A stretch of DNA of 25,139 nucleotides, taken from a virus. The notes under the pieces are model-generated. The model was not told the DNA's origin and made no database searches. It saw only the letters and a list, made by a program, of their open reading frames with translations. The stretch spans positions 1-25,139 of IMG/VR virus record IMGVR_UViG_3300020442_002863, one strand, 5' to 3'. This document shows positions 8,101 to 17,300 of this stretch, piece after piece (the first letter of the stretch is position 1; each line of letters begins with the position of its first letter). A program made the position numbers and the translations under genes.

Positions 8101-9700
8101 CTACAATAAAAGTTCCTGTTGTTTGAGTTACTACTATTTCATTAACTCCAGGTGCTTTGTCAACTCCTGTTGTTGAACCATTTTTTGCAGCAAAACCTTC
8201 AGCACCACTTGAGAGACCTCTGATTTTAAATCCCTTAACAACTTCCGACGCTGTAAATTCACTACACTTTAAAGTAGTGAATGTTTGAATATCATAAAGA
8301 TATAAATCAAAACTAGATGTAGCATCTTTATAAGTATCATCAGTCAAAGAATAATAGTATACTCTTGCTTCTCCTACTTGAAGACCACTAAAAGTATTAC
8401 TTGCTCCTTTTCTGTCTCCATGAAGTTGAATTATATTACCTGCTGTACCTCCAATACTAACAACAGGAACTCCTTGAGCATTGTTTACCCTAATCAAACT
8501 TCCCATCTCAAAGGGAACAGATATTCCTTGAACGTTTTGAGTATCTCTTGGTTTTTCAATATCTAAAACAGTTGTACCAGAAACTTCAACATCATAACCT
8601 TTAACATATGCTCTTCCTGGTGCAACCTTAACACACATCAAATCCTCATCAGGAATATTACCATCATCAGTAAATCTATCGTCTGTAAATAATCCTTCTG
8701 AATCTATTTCATCATTTAAGGTTTCTTGAATGTTTACACGAAATGGCTCAACAGCGTAGTCTCCTGATTCATCATAAGTTCTTTTAGCAAAATATCTTTT
8801 TATTTCGCTGTAAATGGTCATATCTTGTAATTTTTTGATACCACCATCATCGATCCTCATTAATTCTACAAAGTTCGTATCTTCATAGTCAGTTAATGCT
8901 TTTTTGGATAATTTTACTGATATTTTAAATCGGTCAGCTCCTGGTGCAGCAAAGTTTGTAAATCCCTTTGCATTATCATATAAAGAAGGGTCATCATTTG
9001 AGTTTATAATCTCTTCAGATATATCAAAACCAACTCTGTAAGATGGATTTACTGAATATGGATCAAGTATTATAAGTGATGATGGAACATCAACAAAACT
9101 TCCACGTATAAAATAAACTCCAGCATTTACTCCAAAAGCGGAACCAGTTGCAGTTGCATCTTCTGATGCTAATGTTAAAACAGTTTCACCTATTGTTATG
9201 GTTGTATTACCATATGTTAGCGGTTCCTCTAATACTAATATCTCACCATCTGGAAAAGCTGTGCTTTCTCCGTCAGTTCCTGATTGATTATATTTTAAGA
9301 AAATTGTTATCTTATCTACACCTTCTGCAGGAGGCAATATGAAATTCTTAATTGTTGCAACGATTCCCGAAGTTTGACCTCTTACTCTTAGACCTTTACC
9401 ATCATTTGCTGCGATAATATTATTTAAATAAATTGAAACATCAATGCCAAGATGTGTATCATTTATTTTTGCAGAAAAATATGTATTATCAAACTCAATG
9501 GCACCAGGTATAACCATTGAACCTTCTTTAAACATATGTTTACCGAATGATTCAACCTGATTTTGTAGGAGTGACTGTAAACCAGTTAACTCTCTTGCCT
9601 GTACTGGATAACCAGGTTTAAACAGGATTTTGTAAAATTGATCATCCTTATCAAAATCATCATAATAAGGTGATATATTTAAATTAGTCTTTTGTGGCAT
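2120..9700 (-). CDS. Large DUF4815-type virion structural protein, 2526 aa (peripheral baseplate / fibre region)
   Basis: The N-terminus (MPQKTNLNISPYYDDFDKDD, then YKILFKPGYPVQARELTGLQ, with GKHMFKEGSMVIPG following) matches from memory the DUF4815 family, a large structural protein found next to gp8 in marine T4-like phages. The exact role is not established. By gene order it occupies the place of the T4 gp9-gp12 region, so it is likely a peripheral baseplate or fibre component. The segment after residue 1707 (DPLCQSFTVNETGAFLTSFD, with a YLPQGGEFALVF stretch) is another conserved part of the family. Other visible parts are a Gly-Tyr repeat module at about 1948-2008, an EEEIVSY...LTRG module at about 2127-2180, and a C-terminal beta-sandwich-like region ending FTIKIVMISTNECAPVRLRD. 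Two arginine-rich islands interrupt it at residues 1331-1368 and 1660-1708. It starts 2 nt after the gp8 stop with a weak ribosome binding site. Confidence 0.85.
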   Translation of the reverse strand: MPQKTNLNISPYYDDFDKDDQFYKILFKPGYPVQARELTGLQSLLQNQVESFGKHMFKEGSMVIPGAIEFDNTYFSAKINDTHLGIDVSIYLNNIIAANDGKGLRVRGQTSGIVATIKNFILPPAEGVDKITIFLKYNQSGTDGESTAFPDGEILVLEEPLTYGNTTITIGETVLTLASEDATATGSAFGVNAGVYFIRGSFVDVPSSLIILDPYSVNPSYRVGFDISEEIINSNDDPSLYDNAKGFTNFAAPGADRFKISVKLSKKALTDYEDTNFVELMRIDDGGIKKLQDMTIYSEIKRYFAKRTYDESGDYAVEPFRVNIQETLNDEIDSEGLFTDDRFTDDGNIPDEDLMCVKVAPGRAYVKGYDVEVSGTTVLDIEKPRDTQNVQGISVPFEMGSLIRVNNAQGVPVVSIGGTAGNIIQLHGDRKGASNTFSGLQVGEARVYYYSLTDDTYKDATSSFDLYLYDIQTFTTLKCSEFTASEVVKGFKIRGLSSGAEGFAAKNGSTTGVDKAPGVNEIVVTQTTGTFIVGEQLVINERITGKEKPSIKEIVAYTVDDVKSVFQDANGIDSGLLSDFSADTVLYDRVLNGFSVSDTINVVGTAATAANRNFAGKVGIKTGSIISFSDGASSVPVYNKVTNISTEGKTLTLASTTSVAGINVGGTVATNKTTSSTFRIKVPKVLNLETSGIYAELPKSDVALVDFGTSDLTISRQITGGPTNITNNTITFNSSVGITTSVGITSVFFEPYDTERYSIHYSDGTTEKLRGDQVSITNNANTITFSGLSKNNQNATVNVTLKKLGITSKSKDYLRSQTLEVTRTRGVSTPFSGLNHSRAYGLRVEDDEISLNVPDVVKIHAVYESKDTNTPVLDKLVFVSGLALNASTIIGEKIKGRDSRAIGQIVSRTANTVDFVYLNDNRFTIGEIVNFSESSVETVLQGVTVGNFVDRTSNYTLDKGHKAQYCDYSRIIRNSHAAVPSKKLLIIFDQYQVQSGNSGDFFTVNSYPPDRYKRDLPFVSGIAASDILDFRPRVSPFVYSGGGVSPFSFGARSFESTNPFVVTPNESALIGLNHYLGRIDKLIMDYDEGLEVFIGESEENPVEPSINSDAMEIATIILPPYLYDISDAEIRLKDNRRFTMRDIGALEKRIENLEKLTSLSALELDTKSFEVKDADGLNRFKTGFVVNNFKDREFIDFSEEGGSKCDVDVENKELISAVDFWSMNPELALDEGIDVKTADMNSNLQLFDSNCKKTGDFITLDYEEVDWLEQPQASNVENVNPFNVVAYNGLVILDPPSDNWTRTIYVNNVRKESTGAKWVESSNIVSDTKTRGKTTSTRGGWYNHYRGRLTRRRKTTNSTQVTRRIERSFTNTLVGPSEEKDYVESTKISSIVDPFMRSRNVGFYASGLKPLTKHYHFLDSGIPDIVPKLIEIEMNSGTFSVFEDVKIELNGKEIGLIRSQEPNHKYGDENRPEVRSSLGTPNVLVEKYVIDPFDRTRPAPSATYSATSRLFNTDVIGLANNEKYFGYVVKGAKLTGKSSGAVATVTDTTLFSDNWGDLIGAFFFRNANKIPKPPTLFTSGTKTFKVTSQPDGTIPLPGDLAMLSSSTGNYLGTGIVMTQRDNLVQVRNPPRPPVKENEVTVSVSTETTTTEEVVNINRGNRGHRMRRRGGWGRVKRRRARRARARRGRKGRGGRGRGRGERKSGGRDPLCQSFTVNETGAFLTSFDVYFASKDPNAKLTVQLRTMDLGVPTHDLVQDFCEIVVSPDYINVSDDASVPTTFRFPSPVYLPQGGEFALVFLSASTDKYTMWCATMGQKSVKTTQLPDVQSVVVSKQYLGGSLYKSQNGTIWTASQNQDLTFKLRKARFVSEGSTRMYNTPIEPGNQNTQLLINNPIRSLPRKLKVTIDGSGSRTISELPFGRKVSTGAAGDSEDQSVTGIIEGQGAPIATEEVVVGGAGYAFSSTTAVPTVSLTGSGSGCTVNVTVSNEVVTAVAINAAGTGYQVGDVLTVDNSSNKVTRGAGLKFVVDSINSTFDTLYLTDVQGEKFTDNQPIVTYGANNDTRAVLSNVFVNGDSSQSGDLFAGNVFEVTQYNHAHHGANNRVEIENVRPDTLVVPTTSALTAEGTVVSLGNTTPFATFSGIATDRGEALIEEEIVSYVLGVGELTLTRGVLNTVALPHPEGASVQTYEAAGISLVGINTIHTIPTNATLKDNSDIDSYYLEVNRTALDPLNQRTGNSLLCFRDEKAFGGNDTKISQNHQFSSLQPQVNFMTPGTKTDMSAFVRTISGTSAGGSEVSFIDQGVQPISLNTTKFFETPRLITSTVNEDKLTSLPKQKSFYLDLELASGDPNLSPIVDLKNATFIFGRNKINNPIGLDNYATDSRTNQILNDPHGSVFVSERVDLEQAATSLKVLIGANVPPDADFRVFYRLYSADSSEVSLTYRAFPGFKNLIDSDGDGFGDQVINEANNDGRPDARVKASGFDEFNEYQFTADDLEQFTGFTIKIVMISTNECAPVRLRDMRVLALA
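3678..3858 (-). repeat. Gly-Tyr beta-repeat module in the DUF4815 protein
   Basis: Protein-level repeat, approximate boundaries. It reads EEVVVGGAGYAFSS, then a Pro-Thr-Val-Ser-Leu strand, GSGSGCTVNV, then VTAVAINAAGTGYQVGD. It has the same order of elements as copies in gp8 and in the giant gp7-position protein: Gly-x-Gly-Tyr, a Pro-x-Val strand, Gly-x-Gly-(Ala/Cys) plus strand, then a second Gly-x-Gly-Tyr. Confidence 0.6.
4577..4723 (-). other. Arginine/glycine-rich island 1 (residues 1660-1708) of the DUF4815 protein
   Basis: In 49 residues there are 21 Arg, 3 Lys and 13 Gly, with runs such as RRRGGWGRVKRRRARR and GRGGRGRGRGER. The rest of the protein is acidic to neutral and beta-rich. 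The island follows a Thr/Glu-rich linker (STETTTTEEVV) and ends exactly at the conserved DPLCQSF segment, so it sits in a linker between domains. The composition resembles disordered RGG-type nucleic-acid or polyanion-binding tails, but no function is shown. Confidence 0.8.
5597..5710 (-). other. Arginine-rich island 2 (residues 1331-1368) of the DUF4815 protein
   Basis: This second basic stretch contains TRGGWYNHYRGRLTRRRK and later TRRIERS. It shares with island 1 the order Arg-Gly-Gly-Trp, Gly-Arg-(Leu/Val), then Arg-Arg-Arg, and a 12-base identity (CCATCCACCTCT on the plus strand) at the RGGW codons. The two islands lie about 300 residues apart in the same protein and may be related by duplication. 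Confidence 0.65.
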
Positions 9701-9702
9701 TT

Positions 9703-11295
9703 TTAGAATTCGAGTATGATTTTAATATCTTCCTTTTGACGGGAGTTCCTAACAATCAATGGTCTATTGTCAAGGTAAACTATTTCTCCTGACCCTTTAT
9801 TTATCTCAGAATTAGAGAGTCCTGAAATAAAGTTCACTCCTAAGTTAATTAGTTTATTACCTGTTGGATTAGTAGTAATACCAGAAAAATCCCTTGAAAT
9901 TGATCCAGAGAAAAATGATGATTTACCCTCAATGTTATTTGAACCAATTACTGATTCAAATTGATATATTCTACCAGCAGTTGAAATACCAGCATAGTCA
10001 GTTTGATCATATGTTGTTCTATTGAAGTTTAGAGAACGGTCTCTAAAATATTTTAATACTTTTGTTTCTGTATCATATGAAGCAATATAACCTGTTGATA
10101 CTTTCCCTGTGTTTGGTGATACAGTTAATACCTGTTTAATTTCTTCACCAACTTGTGGAACTCCAGTCACTGTATCAAATTTAACTGCTTGTAATGAAGA
10201 ATATGTATTATCAGTATATGTCACTGACGTTCCTACTTTTGTAGGGTTTTTTACTACTCCAACTTGTGAAAACTTTGTATCTATCGGAAAGTCTTTAGTA
10301 GAGTCATCAAATCGAGCGTAAACTATAACTCTATCAGTTCCAAGTTCAGTATACACATCAGATCCGTGACCTAGACCTGGTGGGATTATAGGAATTAATT
10401 TTGCACGACCAGTTGATGTGCTAACACCACTACTAAGAGTTCCTAAATCAACAATACCATAACTGTATCCTTTTCCACCAGCACTGACTGTTACATCAGT
10501 TATTGTTCCGTTAACAACATCAACTCTCGCCTTTGCACCTTCTCCATCACCAATAATATCAACCTCTTGACTTAACCCGTTTGCATAACCGCTTCCTGCA
10601 TTTTCTATGTAAACATGTTTAATTTGGTTTTGGTTTACACTCGAATCTCCATTCTCTCGAACTGCTCTAATTTGAGAATCTTGGCTAGAACCCCAACTAT
10701 TTGGTACCGTAATGAATTCAGTTGAGTCAAATTTAATAATATCACTAGGTGAAACAGTGAAAAGATACTTCCAAAGATATCCATCACCACTATTTCCTGC
10801 CTTTGATGGTTCCAAGTCTGTGAATGTAGGTTCATCTTGGGAAACATTTCCAAGAGGGTTAGCTCCCGTTGATCCATTATCAATACAAACGTAAACTTTG
10901 AAGTCGGAATTAAGTACGTAGTAGTTCGCATCGTATAATCTATTAGCTGCTGTTAGTGGACTTGGATTTTCTACACTATAATCATCTCTATAAATTTCAT
11001 ATCTACTTCCTGCAACCCAATCAACTCTTCTAATAATTCTTCTAATATTAGCAGATGATATTTTTTTACCATACATCATTGTATCACCTGTATGTCTACG
11101 ATAGGAAAAACTATCTGTAGGTGCAGGTGTATTTGAATTCCAATCAGATGATCTTCCATAACCAACTAATGTTGATGTACCAGCTGGATTTGGTAATCCT
11201 ATAAACACGTAATATGAATTATTTGTATTTTCTACTGACTCAACAAAGTTGTTAGCATTCAGAATTCTAAATTGATCAGTAATTATCGCTGACAT
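9703..11295 (-). CDS. 8: Baseplate wedge protein gp8, 530 aa
   Basis: This is a homologue of T4 gp8, a dimeric subunit of the baseplate wedge that binds gp7 and gp10. Hallmarks seen are IITDQFRILNANNF (residues 4-17), GRSSDW (47-52) with PTDSF (59-63), the RRVDW patch (89-93), and GDGYLWKYLFTVSPSD (170-185) with FITVPN after it. These match in order the T4 gp8 patterns SKFR...NF, FGRSEPW, PTDS, RRDW and GDGYVWEYLF. T4 gp8 is 334 aa; the extra length here is C-terminal, including a Gly-Tyr repeat module at about 224-285 and a further beta-rich region ending NRPLIVRNSRQKEDIKIILE. The gene lies directly after the giant gene, as gene 8 follows gene 7 in T4, and has its own candidate late promoter 22 nt upstream. 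The AUG is preceded only by an A-rich, weak ribosome binding region. Confidence 0.92.
   Translation of the reverse strand: MSAIITDQFRILNANNFVESVENTNNSYYVFIGLPNPAGTSTLVGYGRSSDWNSNTPAPTDSFSYRRHTGDTMMYGKKISSANIRRIIRRVDWVAGSRYEIYRDDYSVENPSPLTAANRLYDANYYVLNSDFKVYVCIDNGSTGANPLGNVSQDEPTFTDLEPSKAGNSGDGYLWKYLFTVSPSDIIKFDSTEFITVPNSWGSSQDSQIRAVRENGDSSVNQNQIKHVYIENAGSGYANGLSQEVDIIGDGEGAKARVDVVNGTITDVTVSAGGKGYSYGIVDLGTLSSGVSTSTGRAKLIPIIPPGLGHGSDVYTELGTDRVIVYARFDDSTKDFPIDTKFSQVGVVKNPTKVGTSVTYTDNTYSSLQAVKFDTVTGVPQVGEEIKQVLTVSPNTGKVSTGYIASYDTETKVLKYFRDRSLNFNRTTYDQTDYAGISTAGRIYQFESVIGSNNIEGKSSFFSGSISRDFSGITTNPTGNKLINLGVNFISGLSNSEINKGSGEIVYLDNRPLIVRNSRQKEDIKIILEF
10441..10622 (-). repeat. Gly-Tyr beta-repeat module in gp8
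   Basis: Protein-level repeat, approximate boundaries (residues about 224-285). It reads VYIENAGSGYANGL, a short strand, GDGEGAKARVDVVNGTITDV, then VSAGGKGYSYGI. The spacing of elements matches the copies in the two flanking giant genes. Confidence 0.65.
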
Positions 11296-11316
11296 TGTTA
11301 ATTAACTTTTTCTTTT

Positions 11317-11324
11317 TATTTATA
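11317..11324 (-). promoter_or_regulatory. Candidate T4-type late promoter TATAAATA upstream of gp8
   Basis: The 41-nt gap between the giant gene stop and the gp8 start (11296-11336) holds an exact TATAAATA on the minus strand, in the context CTATAAATAAAAAG. It begins 22 nt before the gp8 ATG. As one of only two gaps of this size in the window, and the second to carry the same 8-mer, it is a good candidate for the late promoter of the gp8 / DUF4815 / 67-aa unit. Confidence 0.7.
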
Positions 11325-11336
11325 GAGGTAATAGAA

Positions 11337-14300
11337 TCAAATTCCAAACACCCTGATTGCACCTGATGATCTTAGACCTCTCAGTGACCCTATGGTGTAA
11401 TTCTTTCTTTGAATGGTTGGGAAAGTTGTTAATCCAGTATTAACTGTAAATCCAGTTACACCGATTGAAATTGGATTTTCATTTCGAGAAAGATTATATA
11501 ATCTACCCCAACTGATTCGACCTAGATGTGTAGCGATACCTGGATTGCTATTATTAAAGTTACCAGTCAAACCAGCACCCACACCAGTGGTTTGTCCATT
11601 TTGAATATTACAAGTAATTTCGCCATTTTCACCAGTTGAAGTTATTGCATGAACTTTATAAATGTTGTCTAAGAAGGTTGAACCAATTCCAACAACAGAG
11701 GAATTGTGTGTATCAACAGATATGACACCAGTTCCAACTGTTGTATCTTTAATTAAAACTGGATAACCAACTAATAGTGAATTTGCAGTTTTGTCTGCCC
11801 TAAAGAAAAACTTAAGTGCTGACTGTCCACTTACAGTTGCGGTACTAATACCCGTAATAATACCAGTGAATCCCTCAACATTATCAATAGATGTTACTTT
11901 TTCAGTTTTATATGGTGGTAATTCTATTATAACTTGTGGTGGGGTTATGTTTGAATAACCTAAACCAACTGCAGTTAAATTAATTCCAGTAATAGAACCA
12001 TTAGTTATTGTGGTTGTTGCAAATGCAGTAGAACCAATACCAACTGTTAAACCTGCACCTATTGGATTTGAAATTTTTATTGATGGACTTGTGACATAAC
12101 CACTTCCTGCATTTGTAATATCAAATGAAGTTATAGAACCTGTTGATGATATAATTGCAGTCGCAGATGCTCCAACGTTTATTTCTCCAGAAGTAACGAG
12201 AGCATCAACTGTATTAAATTCTAAATTATAATCACCATCTGTTTCATCTGGATTGCTTGCACTTAAATGATCACCCTTTTCATAGAAAAATACCTCTGCA
12301 TCATCCACAAAAATTCCATTTGTGTTTCCTTCACCTGATATTGTAGTAAAATCACCAATAATCTTAGAAGTTGGATAAACTTGTGGTTCAAGTATTTCTC
12401 TTGACTTATCAATTTTTTTACCGTTGAGAACAATATCAACTTTTTGTTTTGTCCATCTAACGGGTCTATTATTTTTTTCATCAATTCCTCTACCTGTGTA
12501 GATATCAGTCTCAACGAGTTTCGCACCTAATAATGCTCCAATAGTTCTCTCTGCATCCTGTGATGTTGATACTCCTACGGGATGTTTTCTTAATCTTAAC
12601 TCATCACCAACTTTAACAGTTTGTTGTATGTCAGCAGTATCAACATCAACTCCATCTTGTCCCTTATAAAAGAAAATATCTACCTTTGCTTCAGTTCTTG
12701 GTGCCTCTTCAAACTCAAAGGTTGTACCACCCTCAAAAGTATAAGATGAACCAGGCTCTTGTAAAACACCATTAATGAATATAAGAAGAACAGCATTCAA
12801 ATCAATTAATTGTGAACGTGCATTATTAATATCTTTTTCAAAACTTAATAACTGTCCATTAAAGAATAATGGGAATCTTGTCCTTGAACCATCTTGTAAA
12901 TTACCAATAGAATCTATAAAATCAATTTCACCAAATTGCCAAGATGAGAATTTATCGCTAAATGTTTGAATTACTTCTAATTCAAATTCTTGGATTGGTG
13001 CTGACAAATGTGCAGCAGTTACTAATCCAACTGGTTTAAATTTATCACCAACTTTGAATGAATGACCAGGTCTTGCAATTGAAAACTCTGATATTTCAAA
13101 AGTTGTGGAACCTATACCTACAGTTGTTTTTGCAGCACTTACTTTTACATCAAGTAATAGATTAGAACCAGTATCAGTTGTAGCTCCTATACCTTGTCTT
13201 GATATACCTATGACTGGAATGTTATCATAATTTGGTTCAGGTATAATAATTTCAGGATTTACATATCCTGAACCAGCAGATGTGATTGTGAATGCTAGTG
13301 TGCCACCAGCACCAACTATTGCAGAAACTTCTGCACCTGTTCCACCTCCACCACCAGCACCAACATTAAATGTTATGGTATTATTTGTAGTTGCACCTAT
13401 ACCAGTTATAATACCAGCAATAGGATCTGAATTTGGGAAACTTGTCTTAGAGACTGCACGAGGATATGGATGATTAGAGAAGAAATCATCTTTTGAACAT
13501 TTAAATACTAATCCACCAGTATCAATACCAACTGTATCACTTGTTGTAAATGTATGATTTGGGATTGTAAGAACTAATTGACCAGAGTGAGAAGTATATA
13601 CAGCGTTAGTTGCAGTGAATGAATTTGCACTAGAGGCAGCAAAACTACCCTTTCGTATTGAACCTATACCAGAACTTACAAATCTGTGCTCATACGCTTG
13701 GTCTGTAACAGCTATCGCAACAGATCCACCACGATATCCTGAACCGAATGTTAGATCTTCAAAGAATTCAAATGCCTCTCCACCACCAACATAAGTATGG
13801 TATATTGTGCTAGGACCTGCTTGTACTTCAAAGGTTCTATCAGATACAATACCAACTAAGAATAGAGGTCTTTCATGATCTTGGAATATAGTTGTTGTAA
13901 CACCACTGTATCCAACACAACTAAATTCTAGATTTTTTAATTTAACTGTATTTGGTCTTTCAAGTGCAAATCCGTGAACTTTGTCTGTAGTTACTGTTAT
14001 GATACCTGTAACATTATCATAAGCAGCAGTCTGAATACCAAGGTTAAATCCTGATGATGTTGCTATACCAACAACACTTGTAATTCCACCAGCAGCATTT
14101 TTAAATGCTTTGACTTTTGCACCTTGTAATGGAGCATATCCTGTACCAGGTGTAGAACCTAATGAAACTATGAGTCCACCTCTTGGAACTTGGTTTTGAT
14201 TAATATCAAATTCTGAGATTATAAAATCACCATTTGTAGATGTAATACCACTAAACTCTACAGTTGATATACCTGCGGTTGTATCTGATATAAATTCATA

Positions 14301-17300
14301 ATTATGCCCCGTATTATTAACAGTCTTTGGAGTCTGGAAAACACCATTAATGAATAAAACTCCATTTCCAACACCTATTCCTGAAGAAGTATTAGCACCA
14401 CCAACCGTTAATGTATATGTTTTACCAATACCTGTAAAGTTATCGGATACATCATCAAACAACATATTTGTCGTGTAATTACTTCTTAAGAATGTTCTAC
14501 CACTAAATCCTGCCTTTACAAAAGGTAAATTAGTCTCATCTCTTCTTGACCTACCACTTCCTTTTGGTGGATCTGCAAAAAATACTCTACTTTCAACAAT
14601 ATTGAATGCACCTCTATGAACCCTTGCTGTTGCATTTACAACGTGTGAAGTCGCTGCAATACCTAACTGTCCTCTTTCTACTTTTACAACTGGTAATGTT
14701 GCAATACCAAGTGCAACGTCAGTTGCATCGTTAATAGTACCAGTGGGTGTGCTAGAGAATCCAACTTCTGTAACTTTTAGATATTCTTCTCCAATTCTAA
14801 GAAAATCAGTTGGTTGAACTGAACTAATTCCACTTAATACAAATTGTGAAAGTCCAATTCCAATACCATTATTATATGTAAATCCATCAAAAACTCCTAA
14901 ATTATGTGTTATGGATGTAAATGTAATTGGTTGTTGTACAACTCCATCTAATCCAATAATTGTTTTAGTTAACTGTTTTCTCATTGTTAACTTGTGAGCA
15001 TTACCACCACCTATACCTGTGAAAGTTACTGCGATTCCAGATGACACGTATTCAGGTCTGGTATATAACTCAAATCTATTTTCATCAAGTACTTTAGCGT
15101 AAACTGTGCTTGGAAGTAAAGTTGTTACAATACCAGATATATTTGCTGTAGATCCTATTGAAATCGCAGTACCTGCAATTCCTATAAATGTAGAATCAGG
15201 AGTATAAGTCAATTCTTCATTTGTATTAAAGAAATGACTATTGATATTAATTGTACTTGTTGTTGTACTAATTGTTCCAGAGGGGTTGAATGTCTTAGAG
15301 TAAATTGGGACTCCCTCATTTTTTAATATAAAGTCTTTTTTATTTGCTCTAAGTCCAGCAGCACCATCATAAGTTGTTAAGAATAATTGTTGATCTACAG
15401 TTCCATATGTTAAATTAGGTGGTGTATTTTCAAAATCACTTGCTGTATAGAAAATTTGGTTATATGATTGAACTTCAATCAATGAATCAAACTCTGCGTC
15501 TGGATAAAATCTTAAATTAATATTATCACCACTTATTTCACCACCGAATGTTCCAATACCTGTAGTTGAACCAGCGGATACAAATGGGTATTGAATGGTT
15601 ACAATATCATCAGTATCTCTGATTGACACAACTTGATGAACTGCTGATGTTTCTCCACAAGATACTCTAATTATTGACTTTACACTACTATCAATCAACT
15701 TATTCAAAGTAGCATATGTTATTGTACTCGCTGTTCCAGTTACATAACCTGATTCTAATCTAGCACTCCTTTCAGCACCAGCAGGTTGTCCAGCAACAGA
15801 AAATCTAAATGTTCCAATACCTGCAGCGGTTGAACCTAACCCAACAATATTTGCTCTAACATCAAGAGTATTAACTCTGTCATTTTCAATTTGCAATTTA
15901 ACAAAATTATTTTCAACCCTTGCTGTAATAATTCCTACAATACTACTACTCAATCCCGAAGTGGTATCAACATATGTTTCAGCAATCGTTGTATCAGTTC
16001 CATCAAAATCAACAATTACTTCATTGTAGTTGATTTCTTTTGTGACACTATCCTGAACAAATATAGATGCAAATAATGAATTAAAGTCATAACTAGGAAC
16101 TTCAACAATAGATGATGTTGTAAAACCAATAGTTGTACTTCCAACACCTGTATTAACACCAGTTAAATCAATACTACCAATACCGTTTGTCCCTATTCCT
16201 GTTAAATCAGTATTGAAATCAATTTTTAAAACTTTAATATCATGATCTTTTAAGAATTTTTCTTCTGGTTCAAATAGTAAATTTTTTGTTCCAGTTGATA
16301 ATATTTCAGTATCAAAATCTCCTAATTTTGATGTTGTAAAATCAGTTGTTTTTTCAAGAATAAATGCATCACTTTCAGTTGTTAAAGTTACTAATTCAGT
16401 AAACTGTGTGTCAAAAGTATCAGGATCAACTATTTGTATAAGGTAATTTCCAAATTCTTCGACTAAAGGTTCTATAACTGTATTTGTACTTTCAAATCCA
16501 TCACTAGAAAAACCATCACTAACATCATCGTGTAATAAGACCCTATTTGTTTTACATCTAGTGAAATCAGTTAATGTTCTATTTTTAAGTGTTAAGAACT
16601 TTGAGCCATTAACTCTAGTATCAAAATCTCTTGCAAAATCAAAATTGTTTATAGCGTCAACTCTTTGCTTATCATTGATTTCAAGAATATTACCAACATC
16701 TAATACGACTGTTTGATTGGACTCTCTTACTTCACCAACTCCAACTTTCAAATTAGATGTTATTGCAGTATCTGCAAAGTTTTTTAATCCAGATGGATGA
16801 ACCAAACGGTTTACTGGATTTACAAATTTATCCCACTCTATTGAACTTTTTACAGTGTAAGAGAGATTCTGATAGTAATCATTATCTGGAATTACCTGAT
16901 AATCCTCATTTAATTTACCAATATCATCTAACCAACCATATTCTTGTCTATTAGAAAAATCAGTGGTAAATTTAGCTTGATTGTCTATGACGTTAGTTAT
17001 TTCAGCAGATACGTTACTTAATTGACCTTTTATTCTATCACCTTTTTTGATTTTATACTTTCCATCAATTTTTATATAATCATTTCTAACTTCTATAATT
17101 TTCAAATCTGTTTCAATATTATCAATTATTAAAGTCTCTTTGAGTTCAAATACACCTCTAGTTTGAATAGGTTCAATAACTGGATATTTTTTCTTATTGA
17201 TTAAGGTTGCATACCCAGATTGGAAAGTTTTAGCAATACCAGGATTTGTTGTTACACCAGCTGTACTAAATTTTAATATACATTGTGTTCCTATAATATA

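Noticed and set aside
8257-8282. Perfect 9-bp inverted repeat (ATTCACTAC / GTAGTGAAT) with an 8-nt loop
   Set aside because: It is within the DUF4815 coding region, AT-rich, not followed by a T-run at a gene end, and about one such repeat is expected by chance in 25 kb.
9798-9805. GATAAATA on the minus strand, about 98 nt upstream of the DUF4815 start
   Set aside because: It lies inside gp8 coding sequence, has only the 7-base core, and several such cores are expected by chance in AT-rich sequence of this length.
10635-10931. 98-codon minus-strand open frame inside gp8
   Set aside because: It is an out-of-frame shadow of the well-supported gp8 gene, including its most conserved segment.
3183-16954. 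Plus-strand open frames of 60-110 codons scattered under the large genes
   Set aside because: They are antisense shadows of long minus-strand genes, with low-complexity translations, no ribosome binding sites and no recognisable motifs.
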